Under the pieces are notes generated by a model, which saw only the letters and a list, made by a program, of their open reading frames with translations, was not told where the DNA came from and did not search any database. From contig CAJQUW010010471.1 of assembly GCA_907163375.1 (NCBI GenBank), positions 31,001 to 95,000 on the forward strand: 64,000 bases of DNA. The letters run 5' to 3'. The position numbers and the translations under genes were made by a program. Positions 43,468 through 52,739 of the stretch are shown here, piece after piece (within the stretch, counting starts at the first letter, position 1; every line of letters starts with the position of its first letter). This DNA is from Prostheceraeus crozeri. Taxonomy: Eukaryota; Platyhelminthes; Polycladida; Euryleptidae.

Positions 43468-44607
43468 TTACATGAATAATAAATTTGTTGCAAATACTTT
43501 CGCAATTGCGGAATTTTCAACAAGAAATTCAATGCTAGTATTCCAGGTCGCGATTGAAAATCGCACAACAAAAGAGTGATAATGGCGAAGAAGCTTGCAG
43601 TCAATTCTTGATTTCATGCAACCTCGACGATCATCGCCGTAATCGTCATATGATTCACAGACATCCGGGTTGTTGCCGTAAAATTCCACGAAATACTTCT
43701 CACAGTTGTTGGGAGCGTCAAATAGCAAGTCCAAGTAAGGTCGTTGGCGTATTGGAAATATTGTGCTCAATGCTTGTTCGACGCCATCCTCGAAAACTAC
43801 GACATCGTCTCTCACAAACATATAGAGAATATACACATCGGTTTCACAATGAGTAAAATACGTTACCTTTTGCTTCTTCCGTTTTGCATTTCGCACCTTG
43901 AATCTCTTGATTTTTCTCTTTTTACGACAGCCAACTCTTAGCTTCCAATGAGGATAACCATCCGTGAAGATAAAGGTGTTGTTATGCGCACTCAAAGTTT
44001 TCAACATTTTTGCAACTTTTCCACGATCATTCTTAAAAATCCTAAAATTTATGTTGTCATCATACGGTATCATACCATGATGACGCCATGAGCCCAGCAG
44101 TGATCCTCGAGCCAATAAAAGGTATATTCCACGACTTTGAAACAGTTGTCTGATAACTTCAAGTGCAGAACGGATTATTTGTAACTGAGACTTTTTGTAA
44201 GTTTGTTTCAAGTAACATGAAATTTGCTTGACAAGGTTATCAGATGGCTTAGGAGGAGGAAGAAAATATGATTGGCACTTCTTCGGCACAAAGTCTTTAA
44301 TAGGAAAAGGTTTAGAATTATTTAGCTGTTGATAGGATGCTCGCAGGCTAGGGAGAGATCGAATTCCAATGAGATTTAATATTTGATTTGCACAAGACGA
44401 TGAGTCAATTGTCATTTTGTTTTCATTCTCAGGTGATTTTTGACTTGTTTTAATTGGACTTGATTGTGGGATTGAGGGATTGAAGATAGGAATTGCTTGA
44501 GATCTCACATGTATGTACAACCAACAAGAAAAGAAAATAGCTGCAATTATTTTCAGCATAGTTTGGAACCGCCTTGACGACAAACGCATCGTGTTAACAG
44601 CACGCAC
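43468..44607 (-). CDS. LicD-domain type II membrane protein (fukutin-related-like nucleotidyltransferase fold)
   Basis: This single-exon, 379-residue protein has a short basic N-terminus and one hydrophobic segment at about 17-34, giving a Golgi-type signal anchor. A proline/serine-rich stem follows, then a LicD domain. LicD proteins transfer phosphorylated sugars or choline to glycans; the animal fukutin group adds ribitol phosphate. The signature ARGSLLGSWRHHGMIPYDDNI spans 167-187 and includes D183 and D184. The acidic residue usual at position 187 is asparagine here, which may alter metal binding. CETDVYI at about 254-260 and FYGNNPDVCESYDDY at 309-323 match invertebrate relatives, and several cysteines suggest lumenal disulfides. 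The start could also be Met7 or Met17. The substrate is not predictable. Confidence 0.82.
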   Translation of the reverse strand: MRAVNTMRLSSRRFQTMLKIIAAIFFSCWLYIHVRSQAIPIFNPSIPQSSPIKTSQKSPENENKMTIDSSSCANQILNLIGIRSLPSLRASYQQLNNSKPFPIKDFVPKKCQSYFLPPPKPSDNLVKQISCYLKQTYKKSQLQIIRSALEVIRQLFQSRGIYLLLARGSLLGSWRHHGMIPYDDNINFRIFKNDRGKVAKMLKTLSAHNNTFIFTDGYPHWKLRVGCRKKRKIKRFKVRNAKRKKQKVTYFTHCETDVYILYMFVRDDVVVFEDGVEQALSTIFPIRQRPYLDLLFDAPNNCEKYFVEFYGNNPDVCESYDDYGDDRRGCMKSRIDCKLLRHYHSFVVRFSIATWNTSIEFLVENSAIAKVFATNLLFM

Positions 44608-45063
44608 AACCGTCTTCTATGTACACACGCTTTATCAATCTTCATCTAGGAAGTCAGGTTGTCTACTATTCCATTTTACCAATATAATGAATTGACTAAC
44701 AGCATTTTAGAGCACCCAAAGTAAACCAATTCGCGTGAAAATGTCAGATGGAATGATTGTGTGCGTTAGATAATGTTGTACGCAATTAGCCTGTTTGAGA
44801 TAAGATTCATTCATGTATGACATCCATGCACAAGTGGAGCATTTTAAATATGATACAAAGTTAAATTTAGAGTAGTTGTTATCACCATCACGAATATACA
44901 GGTAGTGCAGTTAGTCAGACAATTAGATCATTCATATGCCAAGCCGATCAATTCCGGATAGTTATTTAATTAAACTCCAACATCAATTGATATACGTAGC
45001 ACCAAAGATATCCTGCAAGGACAAATATAAAAATCAGTGTCACAATTCCAAATGGTGTGAACT
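44608..45063. other. No recognisable feature
   Basis: 5' flank of the LicD-like gene. No promoter element or gene could be defined. Confidence 0.4.
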
Positions 45064-45134
45064 ATGGACTCCTAGATATCATGGCTTACTTAAATGTATA
45101 AATATGGAAGTCTGTGGATATGCATGGAGTCCAT
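45064..45134. repeat. Imperfect hairpin with ATGGACTCC arms
   Basis: ATGGACTCCTAGATAT at 45064 and ATGGAGTCCAT at 45124-45134 are inverted. The same ATGGACTCCTAGATAT word occurs on the minus strand of the hairpin at 49575-49642, so the two belong to one small repeat family. Confidence 0.55.
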
Positions 45135-45197
45135 GGGATATGCCAATATATTTATGTATTGGCAACAATACAAAGTACAAGATAAGGATGCAAAACA

Positions 45198-46010
45198 CTA
45201 AAAGTCAAAGATAAAAAGTTCAATGAAAGTAGAAAAGAAAAAGATACGGGCTAACTCGAACTTTCGGATCGGAAGAGAAGTGCTCTCGCGTTCGATCTCA
45301 TGAGTCACTGAGAGGCGCTCAAATAGTATGGGCAACGTGTTGTTGGTCTTCAGTCCGGATTTCATGGACAGCCTCACCGAAATTCGCAACAAAAAAACGT
45401 TGGCGATCCTACCCCATGACCCGTATGTTGATACGACAATGGGAGCACAATGCCATCCCAAAACAAGACACTTTTCGGTATTACTATCGATTTTTTTGTC
45501 CTCAGCATCGGCAACTGCTATATCAGGGTTGGTGCTCGCTGCGGTTAAATTAGCTTTATTCAGCGGATGCACAACCGTAATGTCGAGTGCTGATGTTTGA
45601 CCCAGATGCCAGGACGGAAGCAAAATATCTGCTGGGAGGCGCTGGTCACTACCCTCCCCTCCTCCTTGTTCAAGCTTTGGAGATAAATGACTTCTCCGAC
45701 AAAACTCAAAAATGCAATCTCTCAATGCATTGTGACGACTTACAACACCTGGGCCATACTTGCATGTCAGTGCATGATGACCAAATTGATCAAGGACTGT
45801 TCTTTTGTTTGATGGACAAGTGGGGCAGGTGGATCCATTTAAAAATATGTCTAATCCCAGCCACCATTTCAATAGAACTTGCATCTCATTTTGATTGAGA
45901 TGTAGGCCGAGGCCAAAGGAAGGCATCGCACGGAGCCAACTGGAAGTATTTGCTGAGCTTACAGAAAGAAGTCTGTATTGATGTGCTGGTGATACACTGT
46001 TCATTAAAAA
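45198..46010 (-). pseudogene. Retrotransposon C-terminus: zinc knuckle and restriction-like endonuclease, 5'-truncated
   Basis: The minus-strand frame (268 codons from 46004) lacks reverse transcriptase. It begins with a conserved region, LLSVSSANTSSWLRAMPS and VLLKWWLGLD. CPTC-12-HH-4-C (residues about 60-80) forms a CCHC zinc knuckle. RHNALRDCIFEFCRR follows, then LPADILLPSW-x-SALDITVVHP (about 123-147), which resembles the PD-(D/E)xK core used by restriction-like endonucleases of early-branching LINEs such as R2. A later ECLVLGWHCAPIVVSTYGSWG-like stretch is also conserved in the family. The frame is open to 45198. Assignment to a clade is inference. Confidence 0.65.
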
Positions 46011-46451
46011 GTATAATTATATAATTATGTATTAATATATATTAATGCCAATATAGGAATTATAGCTATCTGTCGATATCATTTTGAAAGATATCCGAGG
46101 GCCCTCAGCGCACGAGGATTTCTTCAAACTTATGCCCGACGACAACTATCTAGAATGTCTATTCATGCTTGAACTCATAGACTTCTAAATTTCTCTGGAC
46201 AGATAGGTGATCAAAATTTGAAATCATTTTCTACATGTTCAGGCCAGCTAACATTTCTGTTACAGAAGATAGAATCTTGTAGCTAATCGAAGGGATAGAT
46301 GACTCTTTGATGTGTCTCTTGTGCGATTCAGTGTAATGCAAAATATCAAACAAATATGCCGCTGCTGGTTGTCAACCTAAATGCAATGATAGTGTAGCAC
46401 CAATTCCTCTGCATAACAAGGAAATTTAAATCTGTAGTTGCATCGAGTTAG
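46011..46451. other. Flanking DNA with one arm of a 31-bp inverted repeat
   Basis: The segment 46178-46208 (TAGACTTCTAAATTTCTCTG and on) is an exact inverted match to 49463-49493, so the pair brackets a 3.3-kb region containing the DD37D transposon. Nothing coding is seen. Confidence 0.6.
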
Positions 46452-48444
46452 TACAGGTTGTCTCAAAACGAAGGAAAAAAGTTTTTCGTAAAAATGACGC
46501 ACTTAAAATTACGCTATTTCGAAGACAATTACAGTTTTCGAATCTTCAGAAAATGAGGTTTTTTGTGATATACGATTTATTACTTAACAAAACAAAAATC
46601 GCTTGATTTGAATGACTTTTAAAAAAGTAAGGTTTTAAGTCACTAAACGTCCTCAAAATGTCTTCACCGGCTTGTAGCATCAAATCTTCACAATAGAATC
46701 AACATGCTTTGTTCTTCCTTTTGTCAGTAACGCTTCAACGGTTCAATCAACGGTTCGTCAACGTTCAAGCATGGTCTTTGTATGAGGCGGGGATGATTTC
46801 TGTTCCCTTCGATCATGCATTGTTGCTTGTCCTTGCAGTCGATTACAGCTGTGACGTAGCTTTTGCACATGCCTCTCTCGATCAATGACTGACGTGACCA
46901 TAGAAATTGACAACAATAAAACCTCTAGAATGGAAATTAAGCTTCATGCAATACACAATAACGGCACATAAATCGCATGCATTTTCACTTAGATGCACCT
47001 GCCAACGTCTGTATCATTGGGTTAGAATCAGTCACATGAGTAAATCGAAGGTTTTAATTGGTCCTTCATGCCCCAACTTAGTTCCCCCGGATGTGCCGCG
47101 ACCTTCAGTCAATTTCCATTCTAGCGAGCTTCAGATAAACAGTTCATTTCTATGGACGTGACTGATCAATTATTGTAGTCAGCTTTCATCATTCACAACG
47201 AAAAGTTCCGAAAGTCGTTTCGTGTTCCAAGAATTTGTCTTTGCCATGGATCTCAAGATGAAAATTGATCTTATTCGCTGTTACTATGCCAACGGGAATT
47301 CACCGACAAACGCGATTAGACAATTGAAACGCGAAAGGAATTTGATCAGGGATCCTTGCACTTGTTCTGCGGTATCAGAGTTGGTTTCGAAATTCGAAGA
47401 AACTGGAAGTGTCTTGAATCAGCGTCATGGGAGGTCGTCTTTAGAGGAAGATCGTCAGGAGACTGTCGAAGGCGCAATTCGTGGTGCTGATAGTAAGACG
47501 TCTGTCAGAAGACTATCAAATGAGACCGGCATTCCAGCTGCATCAGTTCATCGAATTCTGAAGCACACGAGCATGCGACCTTATCGACTTCAGCTGCTTC
47601 ATGACTTACAACCAGCTGATTTTGATCAACGAGTTGAATTTGGACAGTGGTTTTTGAGAAACCAGGATCTCCTACCTAACATCTTCTGGAGTGATGAAGC
47701 CTACTTCCATCTCGATGGAGCTATCAATTGCCGGAACTGGAATGAGGAAAAGCCTAGAGAATTTCTAACCAAGCCCCTTCATCCCGAAAAGTTATGCGTG
47801 TGGATCGGATTCAATGCTTCATTCATCATCGAACCTTTTTTCTTTGACCAAACAGTGAATTCAGCAAATTATCTCGAAATGTTGCAGAACCACGTTCGTC
47901 CCGAGTCCCGAGAAGAAGGATATAATCAACAATTTTTGACAGGGCTCCGGCTCATTATGCAACTGAAGTCCGGCGATACTTGGAGGCAACATTTGGTGCT
48001 GACCACGTAATCTCCAGAGGGTGCGAACGAACTTGGCCATCACGGTCGACAGACCTCACACCAGTGGATTACTGGTTTTGGGGAACCCTGAAGGCTAGAG
48101 TCTTTCACTATCAAAGTCCGAGAAGCCCGGAGCATCTGCGACATCGCATTCAAGAAGAATGTTCACGGATATCCTTTGCAGAATTGAGAAGCGCCATTGC
48201 TTCTTTTCCACGACGTGTGGATTTGATGCTACAAGCCGGTGGAAGGCATTTTCAGGACGTTATGTGACTTAAAACCTTACTTTTTTAAAAGTCATTCAAA
48301 TCAAGCGATTTTTGTTTTGTTAAGTAATAAATCGTATATCACAAAAACCTCATTTTCTGAAGATTCGAAAACTGTAATTGTCTTCGAAATAGCGTAATTT
48401 TAAGTGCGTCATTTTTACGAAAAACTTTTTTCCTTCGTTTTGAG
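46452..48444 (+). mobile_element. DD37D mariner-like transposon with 230-bp inverted ends
   Basis: The left end reads TACAGGTTGTCTCAAAACG, starting with a TA at 46452-46453. Inverted repeats span about 46462-46691 and 48215-48444 with few differences, including TCGAAGACAATTACAG and AAGGTTTTAAGTCAC. The inner part of the right arm is the 3' end of the transposase coding sequence, so the left arm carries a reversed copy of it. The outer 10 bases of the right end (after TTTTGAG at 48444) do not match the left terminus, so the tip has been lost or mutated. The transposase carries a frameshift. Confidence 0.88.
47246..48267 (+). pseudogene. DD37D mariner-like transposase with one frameshift
   Basis: The ATG at 47246 (GCCATGG context) opens a frame with two N-terminal helix-turn-helix regions. 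The first has IDLIRCYYANGNSPTNAIRQ and the second TSVRRLSNETGIPAASVHRIL, both expected to bind the inverted ends. The catalytic domain has IFWSDEAYFHLDG (first D near 47691), a second D in DRAPAHYA (47938-47940) and a third in RSTDLTPVDYWFWG near 48052. Thirty-seven residues separate the last two, the DD37D arrangement. A one-base shift just before 47938 moves the frame; the second half ends at TGA 48265-48267. All three aspartates remain. Confidence 0.88.
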
Positions 48445-48445
48445 C

Positions 48446-49570
48446 ATTATAGTCCAACTAAACTTGTGTAACCTCTACTTCCAAGAACCTGACGACAATG
48501 CCACCACGAAGTACTTAGATCATTATCACATGAAGAAAGTGAAAAAAATGAAAAAATGAAAGTGCAAAGAAGAAAAAATGAAAAAAATGAAAAAGCGTAA
48601 TGTAAAGGACAGTGCCATCAAAATTCCTTTATCTGTCTAAATTCTTCTCCAAACAACTACAAAGCTGAGATTCGGTATGGCCACATTTTTAAGTACATGT
48701 CCTGGCAATGGAGGCACATTCCGAAGATTCTTTGGTATGACGATTTTGTCTAAAATCTACAAGGAAATCATTCCATCTGGGTCTGTGATATCTCAAAGCG
48801 ATCATGGACTAAAGATGGCGAACATAAGTTGAAATCTTCCCTTCAGCGTCGTCTGCGAATGTTCGCATCTATCACGTAGAGAGAAATCCATTCCAACAAG
48901 CACATGTGTCACAAGTTTTCCAAAGTAATCAATCTGATGACTTTTGTATAATATCTGGATGACCAGTCGGTAGTGGAAATTCGAAATCGGATTCACTTAT
49001 GTAATACTTGGGAAAGGCTGGCAAAGTTGCTGGTGAAGTCGAAGTCTACGGACGGTATACTAGCGCTAGGTCCATCCATATTATTGAACATGGAAAGGGA
49101 CAGTTTCGAGAGGAAGAAAGAATCCGCTGATTCCCACACTTTAAATGTCCTGAAATCAAGAGGAACAGAAAACGGAGATCCTTCTTATATTTCAATGAAA
49201 ACAATATGATGGACTCAATAAGCATTCCCAACCTGAGCAGCCACTTCTGAGGAGGTTGGAACAGATATGGAGCGATCTGACCTGCGATGGAGACCCTCTA
49301 TCATGTACATGCTCCCTATGCACATAAATATAGACACATCCTGTGCTTGACCTGCAATGTTCTGGCAATACGTTCTCTAAAATTTGATAACGCTTGATGA
49401 CAGTCTATTTGCAGTAGTCTAATTTAGGATTGCTGGCCTGATCATGTATGAGGCCAATTTCAACCTATCTGTCCAGAGAAATTTAGAAGTCTATGCTTGA
49501 ACTCATAGAAGTGGATAATAGTACTTTCTATGGTATTATCAATGTCTATGCTTGAACTATTATGAATTTA
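48446..49570. other. Unassigned stretch
   Basis: Purine-rich AAAATGAAAAAA words lie at 48535-48600. 49463-49493 is the second arm of the 31-bp inverted repeat. The word CTATGCTTGAACT appears at 49491 and again near 49543. No gene is recognised. Confidence 0.45.
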
Positions 49571-49653
49571 ACATGGACTTCTAGATATCTAGCATCTATA
49601 TAGATGCTATATATCTAGATGCTATATATCTAGGAGTCCATGGAATTTAACAT
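49564..49653. repeat. Hairpin flanked by direct GAATTTAACAT repeats
   Basis: A self-complementary core (CATGGACTTCTAGATAT... ATATATCTAGGAGTCCATGG, 49575-49642) with repeated GATGCTATATATCTA units lies between two 11-bp direct repeats, GAATTTAACAT at 49564-49574 and 49643-49653. The direct repeats look like a target duplication around a tiny foldback element. Confidence 0.65.
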
Positions 49654-49827
49654 CATTCATGACGCAAACCATAGATGTCGATGAGCGAGTATTAGCATTG
49701 ACATGACTATATTGAAAATAGATATTCCGGTAAAATGTTTTTACGATATACTGAAGTCTGCACCAAAACTAGAAGTGGCGCTTTACGAGACGGTGTCATC
49801 GAGGCCAAATGTGTTGACCGATTTTAA

Positions 49828-50355
49828 AGTGACAGTCCAAGAAACATCGCAAAAATTTACAGCTTGTACATTAGTCATCGACCAAAAACAGGAAAGAATG
49901 TTCATCACTTTTATCTTCAGCCGTTAGAAAATCCCACATCAGAAAAATGGTTCAAAGATCAAGCCGTAGGAGAAAACAAGTTGGGAGAGTATATTAAAAG
50001 TTTGTTTGCTGATGCCAATATTGAAGGTTTTTATACCAATCATTCGTTGAGGCAAACGAAGATCTCCCGGCTATTCCTAGGAGGGGCAAAGAAGGAGGAC
50101 ATCAAGAAGGAAACCGGACACAGCAGTGATTCAGGTCTTTTGGTGTATCGAGAGCTCTCTGTGACTGAAAGAAGAAGATTTCAACAACTGTGCCAAAAGG
50201 AAAGCTGTGGTGCGACTTCTTCTGTCGAGATTACCGAGGGGAAAAAGGTAGTTATAAAGAGGACCACTGAATTTTCTGATGAGGAGGAGGATGACAAATA
50301 CAAAAAGAAGATATGCCTGACCACGTCTTGGGGAACAATTAAAATCGATCTCTAA
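49828..50355 (+). pseudogene. Crypton-type tyrosine recombinase, C-terminal fragment
   Basis: Crypton elements move through a tyrosine recombinase. The frame, open from 49828 to the TAA after 50352, contains LYISHRPKTGK, HHFYLQPLENP and GFYTNHSLRQT. Using the residue count from 49864, H60 and R63 form the H-x-x-R motif. ETGHSS gives H86, and LLVYREL gives the nucleophile tyrosine Y95. The first catalytic arginine and the N-terminal half are missing, so it is truncated. An acidic/basic tail (EFSDEEEDDKYKKK) follows. It could also be a domesticated DUF3504-type host exon, but the lack of flanking gene structure favours a transposon remnant. Confidence 0.72.
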
Positions 50356-51196
50356 CTGTCTTTGCGAGTAAATTGTTGTTGTTCAAATAAGTATCAGGTC
50401 TTCCTATCATTGTTGTTTTTTTTAATTTTCGAACCAACCAGAACAAACCCAGGATTCAACTTTTAATCGATTAACTTACGTGAATATTTTAGGCGCATAG
50501 CGGGTATTATCTTTTAAAGCACACGTGCAATTTTGGTAAAGATTTCAAAGTCTTAGAAATCGGAATTATCAGCATAATTGAATCAATAGATCATGTTGAA
50601 CAATTTTCATATCTATTGTGTAACTTTACCGAGAAATAAAGATGTTTTACCTGACATAGTAATGCACTGCTAAAAAGTATTTAACTATTACAGAATGACT
50701 TTCGAATTGATATTTTGACAATGAATATGTCTTCTAGTCATAGAAATGGAGCTACACACATGGAGGACGTTGATGATCCACATTCTAAGAATGAAAGGGA
50801 GATGCACAAAAAGTGATGTACAAAAAGTAACATTGCATAGCTTACATAGACATATTTTTACAGATAATGCATACCGGTATATTTATCTATCTTGAGGCAA
50901 CGATATCATAACGACATTATAGATTTCCTTAGGTCATACATCGCAAATGTCACTTATCCACTTATCGGAAATACATTAAGAGCATAGACAAGCTATGGGA
51001 CATTCCATGATATTGGACATCTGTACGTGGGATGAGTATGTTTGCATCTAATATCTAAAACTATGCTGAATGCAAGGAGGTTTAGATATCTATAATTGTA
51101 TCAGTTTGTGTGATCATGTCCAACAGTGTTGTGGCGAAAAGCCTCGGCTGATAAAAACAACAGGCTTTCTCTTGACAAATCACAAATTTAGGATCC
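50356..51196. other. No recognisable feature
   Basis: AT-rich flank of the recombinase fragment without supported genes or repeats. Confidence 0.4.
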
Positions 51197-51305
51197 TCCA
51201 AACCAGGGCTTCAGAGCCGTGGTCCAGCTACCATGGCTCCGGCTCCGACTATCTACGACGGCTCCTGGCGGGTCCGGCTCCGACCCAAAAACATGTCTGG
51301 CACCC
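51197..51305. repeat. GGCTCCGGCTCCGAC word-repeat island, hAT-like end
   Basis: Begins near 51208 with CAGGGCTTCAGAGCCGTGG and continues with CCATGGCTCCGGCTCCGAC and GGTCCGGCTCCGACC. A related island at 55636-55728 contains GGAGCCGTGGCATTTCC and GGCTCCGGCTCCGACC and ends GAAACCCTGCTCC. Reversed, that ends in CAGGGTTTCGG. Both look like ends of one hAT-type family. Confidence 0.55.
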
Positions 51306-52515
51306 AACACGGAACCAAACAAGAGACTTTCACAGAATGATGTACACCCGATGGATACTGCGTAACTGCACATCTGTCGAAGTCTACCTGGTGCCTCTTC
51401 TTGTTAGACAAGATCACAGAAAGCACATACTTTGTATACATCCAATGGGAAGCAGACTGAGGTTTTCGGTAAAATGACATTTGTCTGTGTTTCCTGTGAT
51501 TAAGTGAGAAGTACTACGGCGTGTAGAACCATCTCTAGGTCATGCAGTTCATACTGTTCAAGAAGCTAAACACATTTAGATTTATCAAATCGTCATTTTG
51601 TCGTAAAACACAGCGTTTCGATTAAATTTTAGCTGAAACTTTTTAAGTCTTTCAATACATTTTCGGACATATCACTGATCGGAGGCATAAACATATACAG
51701 GATAGAAAAATGTGACTAAGCTAGTGCTTCCCGCCTAAAATATTTCATGAAACATGAGTCGCAGAGGGAGTTGTTCTCTATTTATGTGGACTATTAGAAG
51801 TCTCTGATTCAGTCCCTACCACTTACTGCTCTTAGCACTTAATCAGCGGCGAAAACAAATATTTCATTCTTCCGGAGTGAGGTATCATTGATTGAAAAGA
51901 GGTAGTTTAGTCAGACACATTTAGGTGCACATATTATAGTCAGTGAAAAGGATTTCTAAAACTTCAATCCACACGCTGTTGGACCCGCGTATCTAAAAGA
52001 ACATGAATCGGGTAGAACTCTGCAGATGCGCAGATTCGTAGCAGTCATGGACAGGGTGCACTGCATTCTCTGAAAGTTCAATTTTCAGCCTCGTTCCCTG
52101 CAGAAAGAGGTGCTGCCGGTCGAACGAGATGATTCAACCACTTAGCTGACAGGGCTCTAATATTCATCAATCAAGTGAAACATATTTCCACATTGAACTA
52201 AAATTCTTTTTATATCAAAAATACTTCTTCAGAAGTATTTCAATACTTCATTTTATTGAGATTGAGACACCTATAAAATAACAATACATTTTTAAGGAAA
52301 TGATAATTAGGAATCAATAATGTACTTTAATTATAAGTACATTAAATTTGAAGCAAGAATACATGTACATGTTTTAACAAGAGCCTTTAGCCCGACAGCT
52401 GCGTTTTTCGAGTGGAACACAATCTTAAGGAAGTCCGTGATCTCCTTTAAAATCCAAATAAATAATTCGCAGCAGGTTATGCATTGAGAGGAGATGAAGG
52501 CCAGAAGGTTTTGGG
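51306..52515. other. No supported gene
   Basis: The stretch near 52085 shares TCGTTCCCTGCAGAAA with 20120. A lone TACATGTACATG word is near 52363. Otherwise unassigned. Confidence 0.4.
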
Positions 52516-52739
52516 AAGTAAGTAAGTAAGTATTTATTGAATGTGAGTGGAAATCGTTCAAGTTACAGAATATAACATAACAAATTACAAGAAAATTTCC
52601 ATTTGAATACTGCACATACAAAGATACAAAGAAGGAAATTTCTCTTATTAAGAGCCAGATCACAGAAAAAGACAAGATTGCCGATATTTAATGTGAACGC
52701 GTGTGATTAACTTTGTCTCACATCGTCTTCAAATAGTTC

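Noticed and set aside
43554-43941. Plus-strand frames opposite the LicD-like gene
   Set aside because: Antisense to a supported gene; no motif.
45328-45898. Plus-strand frames opposite the retrotransposon tail
   Set aside because: The minus-strand frame has clear family blocks; the plus frames have none.
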